Numbered from the stretch's first letter, positions 1 through 7,537 are shown. The stretch is DNA of 37,188 nucleotides from Candidatus Neomarinimicrobiota bacterium (GCA_016784545.1 JADHUM010000044.1:1-37188); one strand, 5' to 3'. A program made the numbers and translations. Notes: a model not told the origin generated them from the sequence alone.

Positions 1-94
1 GCGCTCTTGCAGTCTTTCCACTGCGAAGCAAAAGCTCAACCGATTCTCGTTTGAACTCAGCAGTATATTGCCTGCGTATAGTTTCTGTTACCAT
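1..94 (-). CDS. IS3-type transposase OrfA, N-terminal fragment (runs off the window)
   Basis: Read on the minus strand from the ATG at 94-92, the peptide begins MVTETIRRQYTAEFKRESVE and continues LLLRSGKTARA before the window edge. This is the characteristic N-terminus of IS3-family OrfA proteins, a helix-turn-helix DNA-binding subunit (R-R-x-Y-[TS]-x-E-F-K-x-E-[AS]-V). A strong ribosome binding site (GAGGAGGT, on the minus strand around 102-110) sits just upstream. Only 31 codons are visible, so whether the element is intact, and whether an OrfB follows, cannot be seen. The terminal inverted repeat would be expected somewhere between about 130 and 250; TGGTGGACAGAG (minus strand, about 130-142) is a candidate but unproven. 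Confidence 0.75.
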   Translation of the reverse strand, partial: MVTETIRRQYTAEFKRESVELLLRSGKTARA

Positions 95-254
95 CTTGAC
101 TACCTCCTCGGACAATGTATGTCTTCTCGCTCTGTCCACCAAAATGTAGCAACTTCAGTCGTCATGATGAGCCTGCCTGCCAAGCCGTAGCATGAATACG
201 TATGATGGTCGAGCACGCGCAGACAGAGGCAGCATGCTGCTTGCGGAAGGTGGA

Positions 255-285
255 CAAAAAAAGCCCCCGAAGATTCAGAGGCTTT
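255..285 (-). terminator. Rho-independent terminator after the lipocalin pair
   Basis: On the minus strand the sequence reads AAAGCCTC-loop-GGGGGCTTTTTTT: an AAGCC/GGCTT stem with a T-run, placed about 35 nt after the stop codon of the lipocalin at 318-830. It is well placed to end the minus-strand gene run that starts near 4090. Confidence 0.7.
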
Positions 286-317
286 GATATGATGATGGTT
301 TTAAGTAATAAGATTAA

Positions 318-830
318 CTATTCCTGATCTACAAAAATCAATGCCTCTGTATCAAAACCCAGCGCTCCAGCTTTTTCAAGGAAGTGATCTTTCAACTCCT
401 GGCTAACCTCTGGCGTTCTTGACAGGAACCATAGATATTTGGTGGTGGAACCGGAAACAAAGGCATATTCGTAATTGTCACCCAGCTCAAAGATGGCATA
501 TGTGCCATAAAAAGGGCCAAAAAATGAAACCTTCAAATGCCCGATCGTGGGTTGATCCACAAAGAAGGCCTTACCCTGGGCATCCTTCCATTTGCTCTTG
601 CTGATTAAATAGCCACGATTTGTCACGCTGACCCCACCATCCTGGCGCATGTCATATTCAGCCGTAACCTTGTGAAGCCCCCGTTCAAAGGAGTGATCCA
701 GGCGAGCTATCTCATACCATTTCCCCAGATAATTTTCTAATTCAAAATTCTGGATGGGGGTAATCCCCTCCGGAACATCCAGACAACCGCCAAACAAAAA
801 TGGCACAATGAGCGCTAACAATTTTTTCAT
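318..830 (-). CDS. blc: Outer-membrane lipocalin (Blc family), copy 1
   Basis: A 170-residue lipoprotein. The signal peptide ends in a lipobox (LFGGC, Cys16), so the protein should be lipid-anchored in the envelope. The bacterial lipocalin signature is clear: GKWYEIARLDHSFERGL at about residues 36-52 (the G-x-W motif of strand A), followed by Y-x-x-x-x-D-G-G-V-S-V-x-N-x-G and a C-terminal LWFLSRTP segment, both typical of Blc. Blc proteins bind fatty acids or lysophospholipids in a beta-barrel cup. A ribosome binding site (AAGGGGAT) lies 7 nt before the ATG. It lies 57 nt after a paralogue of almost the same length in the same orientation, so the pair looks like a tandem duplication. The ligand cannot be told from sequence. 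Confidence 0.9.
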   Translation of the reverse strand: MKKLLALIVPFLFGGCLDVPEGITPIQNFELENYLGKWYEIARLDHSFERGLHKVTAEYDMRQDGGVSVTNRGYLISKSKWKDAQGKAFFVDQPTIGHLKVSFFGPFYGTYAIFELGDNYEYAFVSGSTTKYLWFLSRTPEVSQELKDHFLEKAGALGFDTEALIFVDQE

Positions 831-887
831 TTTATCCCCTTTTTATCCATATGAGGTTACTATGCGCGTTGACCCCCAGCACAGCTT

Positions 888-1403
888 TCAAAGATGTTTA
901 GTATATATTAATTTCGAAGTGTTGAACCCCAGCTTTTTAGCTTCTTCTTCAAATTCTTCAATGACATCCCGATCAACATACCGGGTTCTGGAAAGCAGCC
1001 AGAGAAAGGACCTGTCCTTACCACACACAAAGGCATACTCATAGTCTGGGTCCAGCTTGAAAATGACATAGGGATCATAGAATGGCCAAAGGTAAGAAAC
1101 CTTAAGAAGACCTATATTGTTTTCACCCACAACATATGCTTTGGCCTCTTTATATCTCCACTCCTGCCATTTAACCATATAGCCACTGTTTTGAATTGTG
1201 ATTTTACCATCTCGGTTAATGGAGTAGTTGGCAGTGATACTATTCAAACCCTGCTCAAAGTGGTGATCCAGTCGGGCAATCTCATACCAGGTACCCATAA
1301 ACTTCTTCACCTTAAATTTTTTAACCGGGGTGATCCCTTCTGGAACTTCTACACAACCAATCACAACAAATGATAGGATTGTCAACGCAAGAATTCTTTT
1401 CAT
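888..1403 (-). CDS. blc: Outer-membrane lipocalin (Blc family), copy 2
   Basis: A 171-residue Blc-type lipocalin lipoprotein with lipobox VVIGC (Cys17) and the family signature GTWYEIARLDHHFEQGL. It shares the same layout as the downstream copy at 318-830: VPEGITPV lead, G-x-W-Y-E-I-A-R-L-D-H, LWLLSRT near the end. Many positions differ, so the duplication is not recent. The region between the mature N-terminus and the G-x-W motif is more basic (KKFKVKKF) than in copy 1. It ends the chain of closely spaced minus-strand genes together with copy 1. An AAGGG ribosome binding site precedes the ATG. The role is probably transport or storage of a small lipid at the outer membrane, known from the family and not shown here. 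Confidence 0.9.
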   Translation of the reverse strand: MKRILALTILSFVVIGCVEVPEGITPVKKFKVKKFMGTWYEIARLDHHFEQGLNSITANYSINRDGKITIQNSGYMVKWQEWRYKEAKAYVVGENNIGLLKVSYLWPFYDPYVIFKLDPDYEYAFVCGKDRSFLWLLSRTRYVDRDVIEEFEEEAKKLGFNTSKLIYTKHL

Positions 1404-1433
1404 GAGGAGACCCTTTCTTCGCTTTTTCTCTGG

Positions 1434-1922
1434 TTAAACTTTGCGACCAAAATAAACCTGGCTCACTTCTACACCATCTATCTCTGCTACCCCCGGGAAG
1501 TGTGCCCATTGATCAAATCCATATTTTTTCAGTAAGTTAACACTGGAGATGTTGGTTTCCAGGAGGATAGCAAAAAGAGTTTTTATACCCAGGCTATGGC
1601 ATTTCTTAAGACAATCTTCCATGAGCCGAGAGGCCACACCCTTATTGTGATGATTAAAATCGACGAAATAACTTACTTCAGCAGTGTGGATGAGGGCAGA
1701 ACGTCCAGGACGATAGGGGCTTATATAAAGATACCCCAAAACCTTGCTTTCTGATTCTGCCACCAGAATGGGAAATTGTTCACGGGTATGTTCATCAAAC
1801 CAGGACTGCTTATCTTCAACAGTTACCGCCTCCAGAACAGCTGTACTGCGTGCTGAAACAGATTGATTAAATATCTCTATCAATCGAGGTAAATCTTGAG
1901 GCCTGGCAAACCGAACGATCAT
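1434..1922 (-). CDS. GNAT acetyltransferase, phosphinothricin-acetyltransferase (PAT/Bar) type
   Basis: A 162-residue GNAT-fold N-acetyltransferase. The acetyl-CoA-binding segment is seen as HTAEVSYFVDFNHHNKGVASRLM (about residues 82-104; here the usual R/Q-x-x-G-x-G/A loop is H-N-K-G-V-A). The PAT hallmarks follow: LETNISSVNLLKKYGF and W-A-H-F-P-G-V-A-E-I-D-G near the C-terminus. Family members acetylate the amino group of phosphinothricin, methionine sulfoximine/sulfone or related amino acids. The natural substrate in this organism is unknown. It sits 33 nt downstream of the GRDB-like selenoprotein gene and 30 nt upstream of the lipocalin pair, all on the minus strand, suggesting cotranscription. 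Confidence 0.85.
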   Translation of the reverse strand: MIVRFARPQDLPRLIEIFNQSVSARSTAVLEAVTVEDKQSWFDEHTREQFPILVAESESKVLGYLYISPYRPGRSALIHTAEVSYFVDFNHHNKGVASRLMEDCLKKCHSLGIKTLFAILLETNISSVNLLKKYGFDQWAHFPGVAEIDGVEVSQVYFGRKV

Positions 1923-1955
1923 TTCCTTTTCATTCCTTCTAATCTTTATATCGTT

Positions 1956-2729
1956 CTATTTTTCATCCAATCGAACCAGGTCAGCCGGTGCATCTTGCTC
2001 TAGTAATTTTAGTGTCTCCATTAATACCCGCTTCTGTTGAGCCTCATCATGGGGATGTCCAAGGGTCATTCCTCGTTGTAGTGCAGTAATGGTGCCACGG
2101 GGTGGTTTGACGCCACGGATAATACCTGCGTTCCAACTGGTCAGTGTCGTCCTTATCCCTTCCGCTTCCAAAGCCCTGGCAATCAATCCCACGGATTGAG
2201 AACACAGCGGTCAGGAGGGCACCAGTAGAACGGCATCCACCTGCTCCTCTCGGGCAATCTTGAGAATGGCTGGAAAGGTTTTTTTGAGAACTCTGCCCAC
2301 GAAGGGTTGATAGCCCATAAAGCTGACCACCTGCTCACTCAACCCACCAATGATCTTTTGATTCACCAGGTCTTGGAGGTGGGCCAGAGGCAACAAGACC
2401 TGAGCGTCTTCTCTAACAGCGGTTTGATCATAATGGTCATGAGCATATTCTAGACTGGAGGGAGAAGTGTTTGTTGGAAAGGTGCGGATGGAGTAATCAC
2501 CCATAAGATTTGCAGCAAAAAAGGGTTTGTCCTTCGCAGGTAAAAAGGCACCTGCTGAGGAGATCAATAATATTCGAGCTTTTGATAATTCTATCCCATT
2601 CCCCGGGACAGCCTGCTCATTCTTCACATACTTGTAGAGTTTCCAGTTGATACTTTTATTATCAATAAAGTTTTTCAGCCAGCCCGACTCAAAACGAGCG
2701 GTCCAGTCTTTCTCGTTGTCAACGATCAT
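1956..2729 (-). CDS. GRDB-family selenoprotein (glycine/sarcosine/betaine reductase selenoprotein B-like), in-frame UGA = Sec173
   Basis: One 257-residue reading frame interrupted only by a TGA at 2213-2211. The N-terminal part (172 residues) carries the family features ILLISSAGAFLPAKDKP, YAHDHYDQT, a VLLPL stretch, IGGLSEQVVSFMGYQP and VDAVLLVPS. The frame continues without shift after the TGA as PLCSQSVGLIARALEAEGI and then VKPPRG...LGHPHDEAQQKR. In this family the junction normally reads (C/U)-P-x-C-x-Q-[ST]-V-G-L, so the TGA falls exactly on the first redox residue, giving U173-P-L-C176. A SECIS-like hairpin follows (2183-2199). AAGGAG lies 5 nt before the ATG. The length fits the short stand-alone GRDB-like proteins of unknown substrate, not the full clostridial reductase subunit. 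The alternative, a nonsense-mutated Cys homologue, is less likely because both halves are well conserved and a second such site occurs at 33452. Confidence 0.88.
2183..2213 (-). promoter_or_regulatory. UGA recoding site with SECIS-like hairpin (GRDB-like gene)
   Basis: Minus strand: UGA (2213-2211), then 11 nt, then a perfect 6-bp stem UCAAUC/GAUUGA (2199-2194 and 2188-2183) closing a 5-nt loop CGUGG (2193-2189). The loop starts 17 nt after the UGA and has G at its second position, within the known bacterial SECIS constraints (16-37 nt spacing, G among the first two loop bases). Confidence 0.75.
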
Positions 2730-2748
2730 AGAGCTCCTTGTGAGTTAT

Positions 2749-3525
2749 TCAATTGAAGTTCATGAGGGAAAATTCATATCCCCTGCTTTGCAACTCGGGA
2801 ATGAGCTGATCAAGTCGGTTATAAAGCTTATCTGTTCTGTCTGCATGGGTCCCCAGGTGGATAAGCAGGATAAAACCATTCAATCCGTGGTCAGAGTTGG
2901 ACTCGTAGTTCAGAATATTGTCATACAGCGTTTGGCTATTCACATAGGATGTCCCCATATCCGGAGTTGTGTAATCAGCGGGAGAGCGTGTTCCCGGTGT
3001 ATAGTTGATAAGCGTTAAATCCATCTCGGTGGTCCACTGAGCAATGACACTATTATACCATTCATAAGGCGGCATAAACAGGGACGCCTCTGGTTTAGAG
3101 ATTCCAAATTTTGCCATCTCTGTATAGTTCTGTTCAAGGTCTGTTGTGAATTGCTCTCTGGAAACCAACAAAGAATCACGATCCTCCCAGGCGGCATAGA
3201 GCAGGTGCTTGTCGGAATGAGCCCCAAGATAATGACCGTCCATTCGCAACCTTTTGATCAGTTTTTTATTTTCAGGATTGCGGTAAAAGTCACCGGTGAA
3301 AAAGAAGTGGGCCTTGATCTTTTGTCGCCTGAGTGTTTTGCTGATGATTTGGCCACCATCATTGTAATCGTGACCAGTAAAGACCAGGTGAATGACAGGC
3401 TTACCAACAAACCCGCGATTGATGGCTCCATGATGATAATTCAGACCAGGCGTCTTGTCGCCAGCCCACACAGAGGAGCCAATAGCAGCCAACACCAGCA
3501 GTAATATTGGTTTGTTTGGACCCAT
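2749..3525 (-). CDS. Secreted NodB-like polysaccharide deacetylase-family protein with variant metal motif
   Basis: A 258-residue protein with a cleavable signal peptide (about residues 1-21, ending S-V-W-A-G). The NodB-homology fold is recognisable: HLVFTGHDYNDGG at residues 46-58 in place of the usual TFDDGP, KAHFFFTGDFY, the H-S-x-x-x-H-type metal motif GAHSDKH (H103, H107), MPPYEWYN in place of RPPYG, and a late HLGTHADR. The FTGH-[DE]-x-x-D-G-G variant is a recurring subgroup that I associate with Bacteroidetes-like bacteria. Whether it de-N-acetylates a glycan is uncertain because the catalytic Asp pair is rearranged. It starts 4 nt after the stop of the upstream hydrolase and ends 19 nt before the GRDB-like gene, consistent with one transcript. 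Confidence 0.8.
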   Translation of the reverse strand: MGPNKPILLLVLAAIGSSVWAGDKTPGLNYHHGAINRGFVGKPVIHLVFTGHDYNDGGQIISKTLRRQKIKAHFFFTGDFYRNPENKKLIKRLRMDGHYLGAHSDKHLLYAAWEDRDSLLVSREQFTTDLEQNYTEMAKFGISKPEASLFMPPYEWYNSVIAQWTTEMDLTLINYTPGTRSPADYTTPDMGTSYVNSQTLYDNILNYESNSDHGLNGFILLIHLGTHADRTDKLYNRLDQLIPELQSRGYEFSLMNFN

Positions 3526-3529
3526 TATG

Positions 3530-4090
3530 CTATTTCGATTTATTGATTTGATCGATCACTTGCTGGGTGGTCATGACAGAGCAGAATTCACCATTAAGAC
3601 TGGCCAGGTTTACCCGGTGCATATCCTCAGCACTGATGTGCACGCCATTCGCATCTTTGCGTTCAAATGTGGCTGTGGCATCAGAAACCAGCGTTACGTC
3701 AAACCCCAGATTACCTGCCATGCGTGTTGATGTGGACACACAATGATCTGTGGTCAAACCTACAATAACCAGGGAGTCTAAACCCGCTTCATGCAGATAG
3801 TCCTCAAGACCCGTCCCAATAAAAGCACTATTCACCGTTTTAGTAAATTCAGGCTCGCCAGGTATGGGTGATGCCTCATCTTTGAAGGCGTTCCCCGGTT
3901 GATCGGGATGAAGGGGTGATTGTGGAGAGATGGAACAATGCTTCACGTGAATGATGGAGGCGGAATGTTCACGCCAGGCAGCCAGCAGTGCCGCGATGTT
4001 TGATTCGGCTCCTGGATTATTCCGCATTCCCCAGAGTGGGCTGTCAAAGCCTTTTTGAACATCTATGAGCAACAGGGCTGATTTAATCAT
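3530..4090 (-). CDS. Isochorismatase-family cysteine hydrolase
   Basis: A 186-residue protein of the isochorismatase-like hydrolase superfamily. The three catalytic residues are in place: Asp10 in ALLLIDVQKGF, Lys84 in EFTKTVNSAF, and Cys117 in VIVGLTTDHCVSTSTRMA, including the usual residues before the Cys that include a non-prolyl cis-peptide site. C-terminal VSDATATFERKD and HRVNLASLNGEF fit the family (A-S-L...). Members hydrolyse isochorismate, nicotinamide, ureidoacrylate or N-carbamoyl compounds; the substrate cannot be named here. It is the first gene of the minus-strand run that leads into the deacetylase-like and GRDB-like genes. Confidence 0.85.
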   Translation of the reverse strand: MIKSALLLIDVQKGFDSPLWGMRNNPGAESNIAALLAAWREHSASIIHVKHCSISPQSPLHPDQPGNAFKDEASPIPGEPEFTKTVNSAFIGTGLEDYLHEAGLDSLVIVGLTTDHCVSTSTRMAGNLGFDVTLVSDATATFERKDANGVHISAEDMHRVNLASLNGEFCSVMTTQQVIDQINKSK

Positions 4091-4282
4091 ACTTCCTCAT
4101 CATTGTCATTGCTGAATCATTTCTTATAGTTCGTCCAAACAAATGTCTAAAAAGATACTGTTCTCGGCATGTGATTGATATGTCTTTTAGGTTTGGGGGG
4201 AGAGAAACTTTTCCATTAAATTTTCTTTCAGCCCCATGACCTGGGGTGCATCTTTTACGACCACTAATAACAGGATTTTATT

Positions 4283-5140
4283 ATGAAACTACTCTCATAT
4301 GCGCTGGATTATCGCATGGAACCCCGATTGGCATTTTCCCTTGGTGGCCAGGCGATTGATGTCATGCGGGCATCTCTATGGATGAAGGAAGATCGTAATG
4401 CCCAGGATTTTTTAAATCTGGCTTCAACCATGAAGCTGACCCTGGAAAACTGGCAACGCTGCTTTTCACTCCTGGTTCAACTGGAAGATGCCTTTAAAAA
4501 TATTGACCCATCAGGGCTGAAAACCCATGATCGACCTGTGGCGTTGGCTGAGGATGATATTGAATTCTTTTCACCCATACCCGATCCCCCCAGCATCCGC
4601 TTTTTCAATGCCTATACTGGTGAATCCCCTGAATATTTTGACTTTGGACAAACTCAGACACTCCTTGGCCACCGACAGGAACTCAACGCTGCAGGGCTTT
4701 CACCCCGAGGGGAAATCGCCGCCATCATTGCAGCCACAAAATATTCAGAGAACCTGGAAATTGCTGGATACACTGTTGTGAACAATTGGACCGCTGTTCA
4801 GGAGAAAGCTTCAGGGAAAACTGGTTTTGCCCTGGGTCAGGCCACCACCCTGGGACCTTATCTCGTCACTGCCGATGAAGTCGAGCCATTAAAAATAGGG
4901 AATGGCTTCAATATGGACATGCAGATCAGCCTTAATGATCACACCGAAGTGGACACCCGGCTGAAGGATATGAATTTCAGTTTTGCTGATATGATTAAGT
5001 CTGCCAAATCGAGCCATGTGGGAGCAGGAGATCTTTTCTGCTCCGGAAGTCCGTCCAAAAGAGATTTTGCCTTGAGTGAAGGACAGAAAATTGATGTTGA
5101 AATTCAAGCGCTGGGTACACTAACCACCATGGTGGGGTAA
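4283..5140 (+). CDS. Fumarylacetoacetate hydrolase (FAH)-fold protein with degenerate metal site
   Basis: A 285-residue protein resembling the FAH superfamily (FAHD1-like length, far shorter than true fumarylacetoacetase). Recognisable parts are DPPSIRFFNAY (about 101-111), GEIAAIIA (143-150), AGYTVVNNWTAVQEK (161-175), ALGQATTLGPYLVTADEV and the C-terminal GSPSKRDFALSEGQKIDVEI. Family members normally carry E-x-E in the first element and G-Y-x-x-x-x-D in the second as metal ligands; here these read R142-G-E144 and G162-Y...N168, so two of three ligands are lost. It is followed after 6 nt by the ArfB-like gene and then by acetoacetyl-CoA synthetase. Fumarylacetoacetase releases acetoacetate, so the pairing is suggestive, but catalysis by this copy is doubtful. 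Confidence 0.75.
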   Translation: MKLLSYALDYRMEPRLAFSLGGQAIDVMRASLWMKEDRNAQDFLNLASTMKLTLENWQRCFSLLVQLEDAFKNIDPSGLKTHDRPVALAEDDIEFFSPIPDPPSIRFFNAYTGESPEYFDFGQTQTLLGHRQELNAAGLSPRGEIAAIIAATKYSENLEIAGYTVVNNWTAVQEKASGKTGFALGQATTLGPYLVTADEVEPLKIGNGFNMDMQISLNDHTEVDTRLKDMNFSFADMIKSAKSSHVGAGDLFCSGSPSKRDFALSEGQKIDVEIQALGTLTTMVG

Positions 5141-5146
5141 ACCGTT

Positions 5147-5557
5147 TTGTCTTCCTTGAGAATTCCAGAAAGCGAGCTTGAGCTCAAAGCGATTCGGTCA
5201 GGTGGACCTGGTGGGCAAAATGTCAACAAGGTGGCCACAGCCATACAGCTTCGTTTTGATAGTCAAAATTCGAGCCTGCCAGATCATATTAAGGAACGGT
5301 TGTTGAAATTGCGTGACCAGCGGATCAATTCAGAAGGCATCATTACCATTACTGCCAGGCAGTTCAGGAATCAAGAAGCCAACCGTCTGGCGGCCATGGC
5401 GCGTCTTGAGAAAATTTTTGAAAAGGCTGAGATGGAGCCTAAGAAACGTAAGGCCACACGGCCAACACGAGCTTCTGTAAACAAGCGGTTGGAGACCAAA
5501 ACCAAGCGGAGCCGGGTGAAGCAATTGCGTACACGTGTCAAACCAGATGATGAATAG
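5147..5557 (+). CDS. arfB: ArfB/YaeJ-like peptidyl-tRNA hydrolase (ribosome rescue)
   Basis: A 136-residue class-I release-factor-domain protein with GGPGGQNVNKV at about residues 18-28, the GGQ motif that hydrolyses peptidyl-tRNA, followed by the helix LPDHIKERLLKLRDQR. The C-terminus is a basic tail (KKRKATRPTRASVNKRLETK and KTKRSRVKQLR), which in ArfB enters the empty mRNA channel of stalled ribosomes. It lacks codon-recognition domains, so it is not a normal release factor. A TAA lies in frame two codons upstream; no ATG is available, so TTG at 5147 (GGTGGGG upstream) or 5156 must serve as start. It is packed between the FAH-fold gene and acetoacetyl-CoA synthetase on the same strand. Confidence 0.9.
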   Translation: MSSLRIPESELELKAIRSGGPGGQNVNKVATAIQLRFDSQNSSLPDHIKERLLKLRDQRINSEGIITITARQFRNQEANRLAAMARLEKIFEKAEMEPKKRKATRPTRASVNKRLETKTKRSRVKQLRTRVKPDDE

Positions 5558-5573
5558 AGGAGTATCGGCAGCC

Positions 5574-7523
5574 ATGACCAATAACGTGATGTGGACACCC
5601 AGTCAAGATCAGCTGGATCTGGCTCAGATGACTCAGTTTCGTGTGGAGATAAATGCCAGGTACGGATTGAACCTGAACGCCTATGAGGATCTCTATCAAT
5701 GGTCCCTTGATCACGCCGCAGAATTCTGGTCTGAAGTCTGGAATTTCGGGGGGGTCATCGCCAGCTCGACAGCAACTACAGTGGTTGATAACTTAGCAAA
5801 AATGCCTGGAGCAAAATGGTTTCAGGGTTCTCGTCTGAATTATGCTGAAAATTTGCTGCGTTTTCGGGATGAGCGCGTGGCCATTCACTTCCGCGGCGAA
5901 GACCAGGTACAACGATCTTTAACTTACGACGAGCTTTATTCACAGGTCGCAAAGACCGCTCAAGCCATGAAGGATGCTGGTGTAATCAGTGGCGATCGGG
6001 TGGCAGGGTTTATTCCAAATCTTCCTGAGGCTGTTATCGCCATGCTTGCTGCATCCAGCCTGGGAGCCATCTGGTCATCTTCATCCCCCGATTTTGGCAT
6101 AAAGGGGGTTCTTGATCGTTTCTCCCAAATTGAACCAAAGATCGTTTTTGCGGCTGATGGGTATTTCTACGCCGGCAAGCGTTTCGATTCTCTTGAAAAA
6201 CTTCAGAACATCTTATATGAACTACCGTCTGTAGAAAAAGTGGTGGTCATCAGCTATACACAAACCCCGGACCTTTCTGACGTTCCCAACAGCATGCACT
6301 GGAATGACTTCATCGATAACCATGCCACTGAAGTAAGTTTCACACCCCTGCCTTTTGATCATCCCCTGTATATTATGTATTCATCAGGCACAACGGGCCT
6401 CCCTAAATCTATTGTTCACTCTGCTGGCGGCACACTGATCCAACACTTGAAAGAATTGATGCTCCATTGCGATTTAAAACGCGATGACACCATCTTCTAT
6501 TTCACGACCTGTGGCTGGATGATGTGGAACTGGCTGGTGAGCAGTCTGGCTGTAGGAGCCACCCTGGTCCTCTATGATGGAAACCCCTTTCACCCTGGAC
6601 CAGAAGGTCTCTGGAAGATGGCCGAGGAGCTGGACATCTCCGTGTTTGGGACCAGTGCAAAATACCTGGATGCTCTGGAGTCGGCTGGTTGTAAACCCGG
6701 CAAAGCTTTTACCCTGCCGGCCTTGCGTGCAGTCCTGTCAACAGGATCTCCCCTTTCAGAGGAAAGTTTTGACTTTGTATACAGGGATATCAAACAGGAT
6801 GTCCTCCTTGCTTCCATATCTGGAGGTACGGATATCGTTTCCTGTTTTGTCCTGGGCAATCCAACCCTGCCGGTATATCGCGGTGAACTGCAATGTCGGG
6901 GGCTGGGTATGAAGGTGGAAGCCTTTGATGAATCCGGTCGGGGTGTGTTCAATGAAAATGGGGAGCTGGTTTGTACCCAGGCTTTCCCGTCTATGCCTAT
7001 TTTCTTCTGGAATGATCCTGATGGTCAAAAATATCATTCCGCTTACTTCGCGGATTTTCCTGGAATCTGGCGTCACGGCGATTTTATTGAAATCAATGAC
7101 CACGGGGGTGTTCGCATTCATGGGCGTTCCGATGCAACCCTGAATCCCGGTGGTGTACGCATTGGAACCGCTGAAATTTATACTGTGGTAGAAAATCTTC
7201 CTGAAATAGCAGACAGTCTCGTCGTTGGCCAGGCCTGGCAGGATGATGAGCGAGTTATTCTTTTTGTAAAACTCCCTGAAGGCGGTGTCCTGGATGACGC
7301 CCTGGTGAAAAAGCTGAAAACTGTTATCCGTCAGAATTGCAGCCCCAGGCATGTCCCGGCCATAACTTTGGAAACGGCTGACATCCCTTATACCATCAAT
7401 GGGAAAAAGGTGGAGATTGCAGTCAAGAAAATCATCGGGGGCAAAGAGGTTCAGAATCGGTCAGCTCTGGCCAACCCTGAATCGCTTGAACTCTATAAAA
7501 ACCTAAGCGCGCTTAAACTGTAA
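5574..7523 (+). CDS. aacS: Acetoacetate-CoA ligase (acetoacetyl-CoA synthetase)
   Basis: About 649 residues from the ATG at 5574 (GAGGAG upstream); an in-frame extension to 5535 would overlap the previous gene. It is an ANL-superfamily adenylating enzyme: the phosphate-binding loop YSSGTTGLPKSIVHSAGG, the CGWMMWNW segment typical of acetyl/acetoacetyl-CoA synthetases, WRHGDF, GRSDATLNPGGVRIGTAEIY, and the catalytic-lysine end PYTINGKKVEIAVKKII. N-terminal RLNYAENLLR and the segment beginning GVIASSTA fit the acetoacetate-specific branch. The reaction is acetoacetate + CoA + ATP to acetoacetyl-CoA + AMP + PPi in the cytosol, used in ketone-body or amino-acid-derived acetoacetate salvage. It shares a plus-strand cluster with the FAH-fold protein and the ArfB-like gene. 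Confidence 0.92.
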   Translation: MTNNVMWTPSQDQLDLAQMTQFRVEINARYGLNLNAYEDLYQWSLDHAAEFWSEVWNFGGVIASSTATTVVDNLAKMPGAKWFQGSRLNYAENLLRFRDERVAIHFRGEDQVQRSLTYDELYSQVAKTAQAMKDAGVISGDRVAGFIPNLPEAVIAMLAASSLGAIWSSSSPDFGIKGVLDRFSQIEPKIVFAADGYFYAGKRFDSLEKLQNILYELPSVEKVVVISYTQTPDLSDVPNSMHWNDFIDNHATEVSFTPLPFDHPLYIMYSSGTTGLPKSIVHSAGGTLIQHLKELMLHCDLKRDDTIFYFTTCGWMMWNWLVSSLAVGATLVLYDGNPFHPGPEGLWKMAEELDISVFGTSAKYLDALESAGCKPGKAFTLPALRAVLSTGSPLSEESFDFVYRDIKQDVLLASISGGTDIVSCFVLGNPTLPVYRGELQCRGLGMKVEAFDESGRGVFNENGELVCTQAFPSMPIFFWNDPDGQKYHSAYFADFPGIWRHGDFIEINDHGGVRIHGRSDATLNPGGVRIGTAEIYTVVENLPEIADSLVVGQAWQDDERVILFVKLPEGGVLDDALVKKLKTVIRQNCSPRHVPAITLETADIPYTINGKKVEIAVKKIIGGKEVQNRSALANPESLELYKNLSALKL

Positions 7524-7537
7524 ACTGGAGTATCTGG

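Noticed and set aside
2211-2729. Two separate genes (172-residue and 78-residue products) at 2211-2729 and 1956-2192
   Set aside because: Both are in one frame, the second lacks its own ATG and ribosome binding site, and together they rebuild one GRDB-family protein with UGA at the redox site.
3015-3227. Short frames overlapping the deacetylase-like gene on either strand
   Set aside because: They lie wholly inside a conserved gene in other frames and have no own start signals.
4224-4255. CCCCA-TGACC-TGGGG hairpin ahead of the FAH-fold gene as a riboswitch or terminator
   Set aside because: The stem is only five base pairs with no T-run, and no known RNA family consensus was recognised.
5535-5573. 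Upstream start of the acetoacetyl-CoA synthetase
   Set aside because: It would overlap the preceding gene, and the protein family's conserved part begins after the ATG at 5574, which has GAGGAG upstream.
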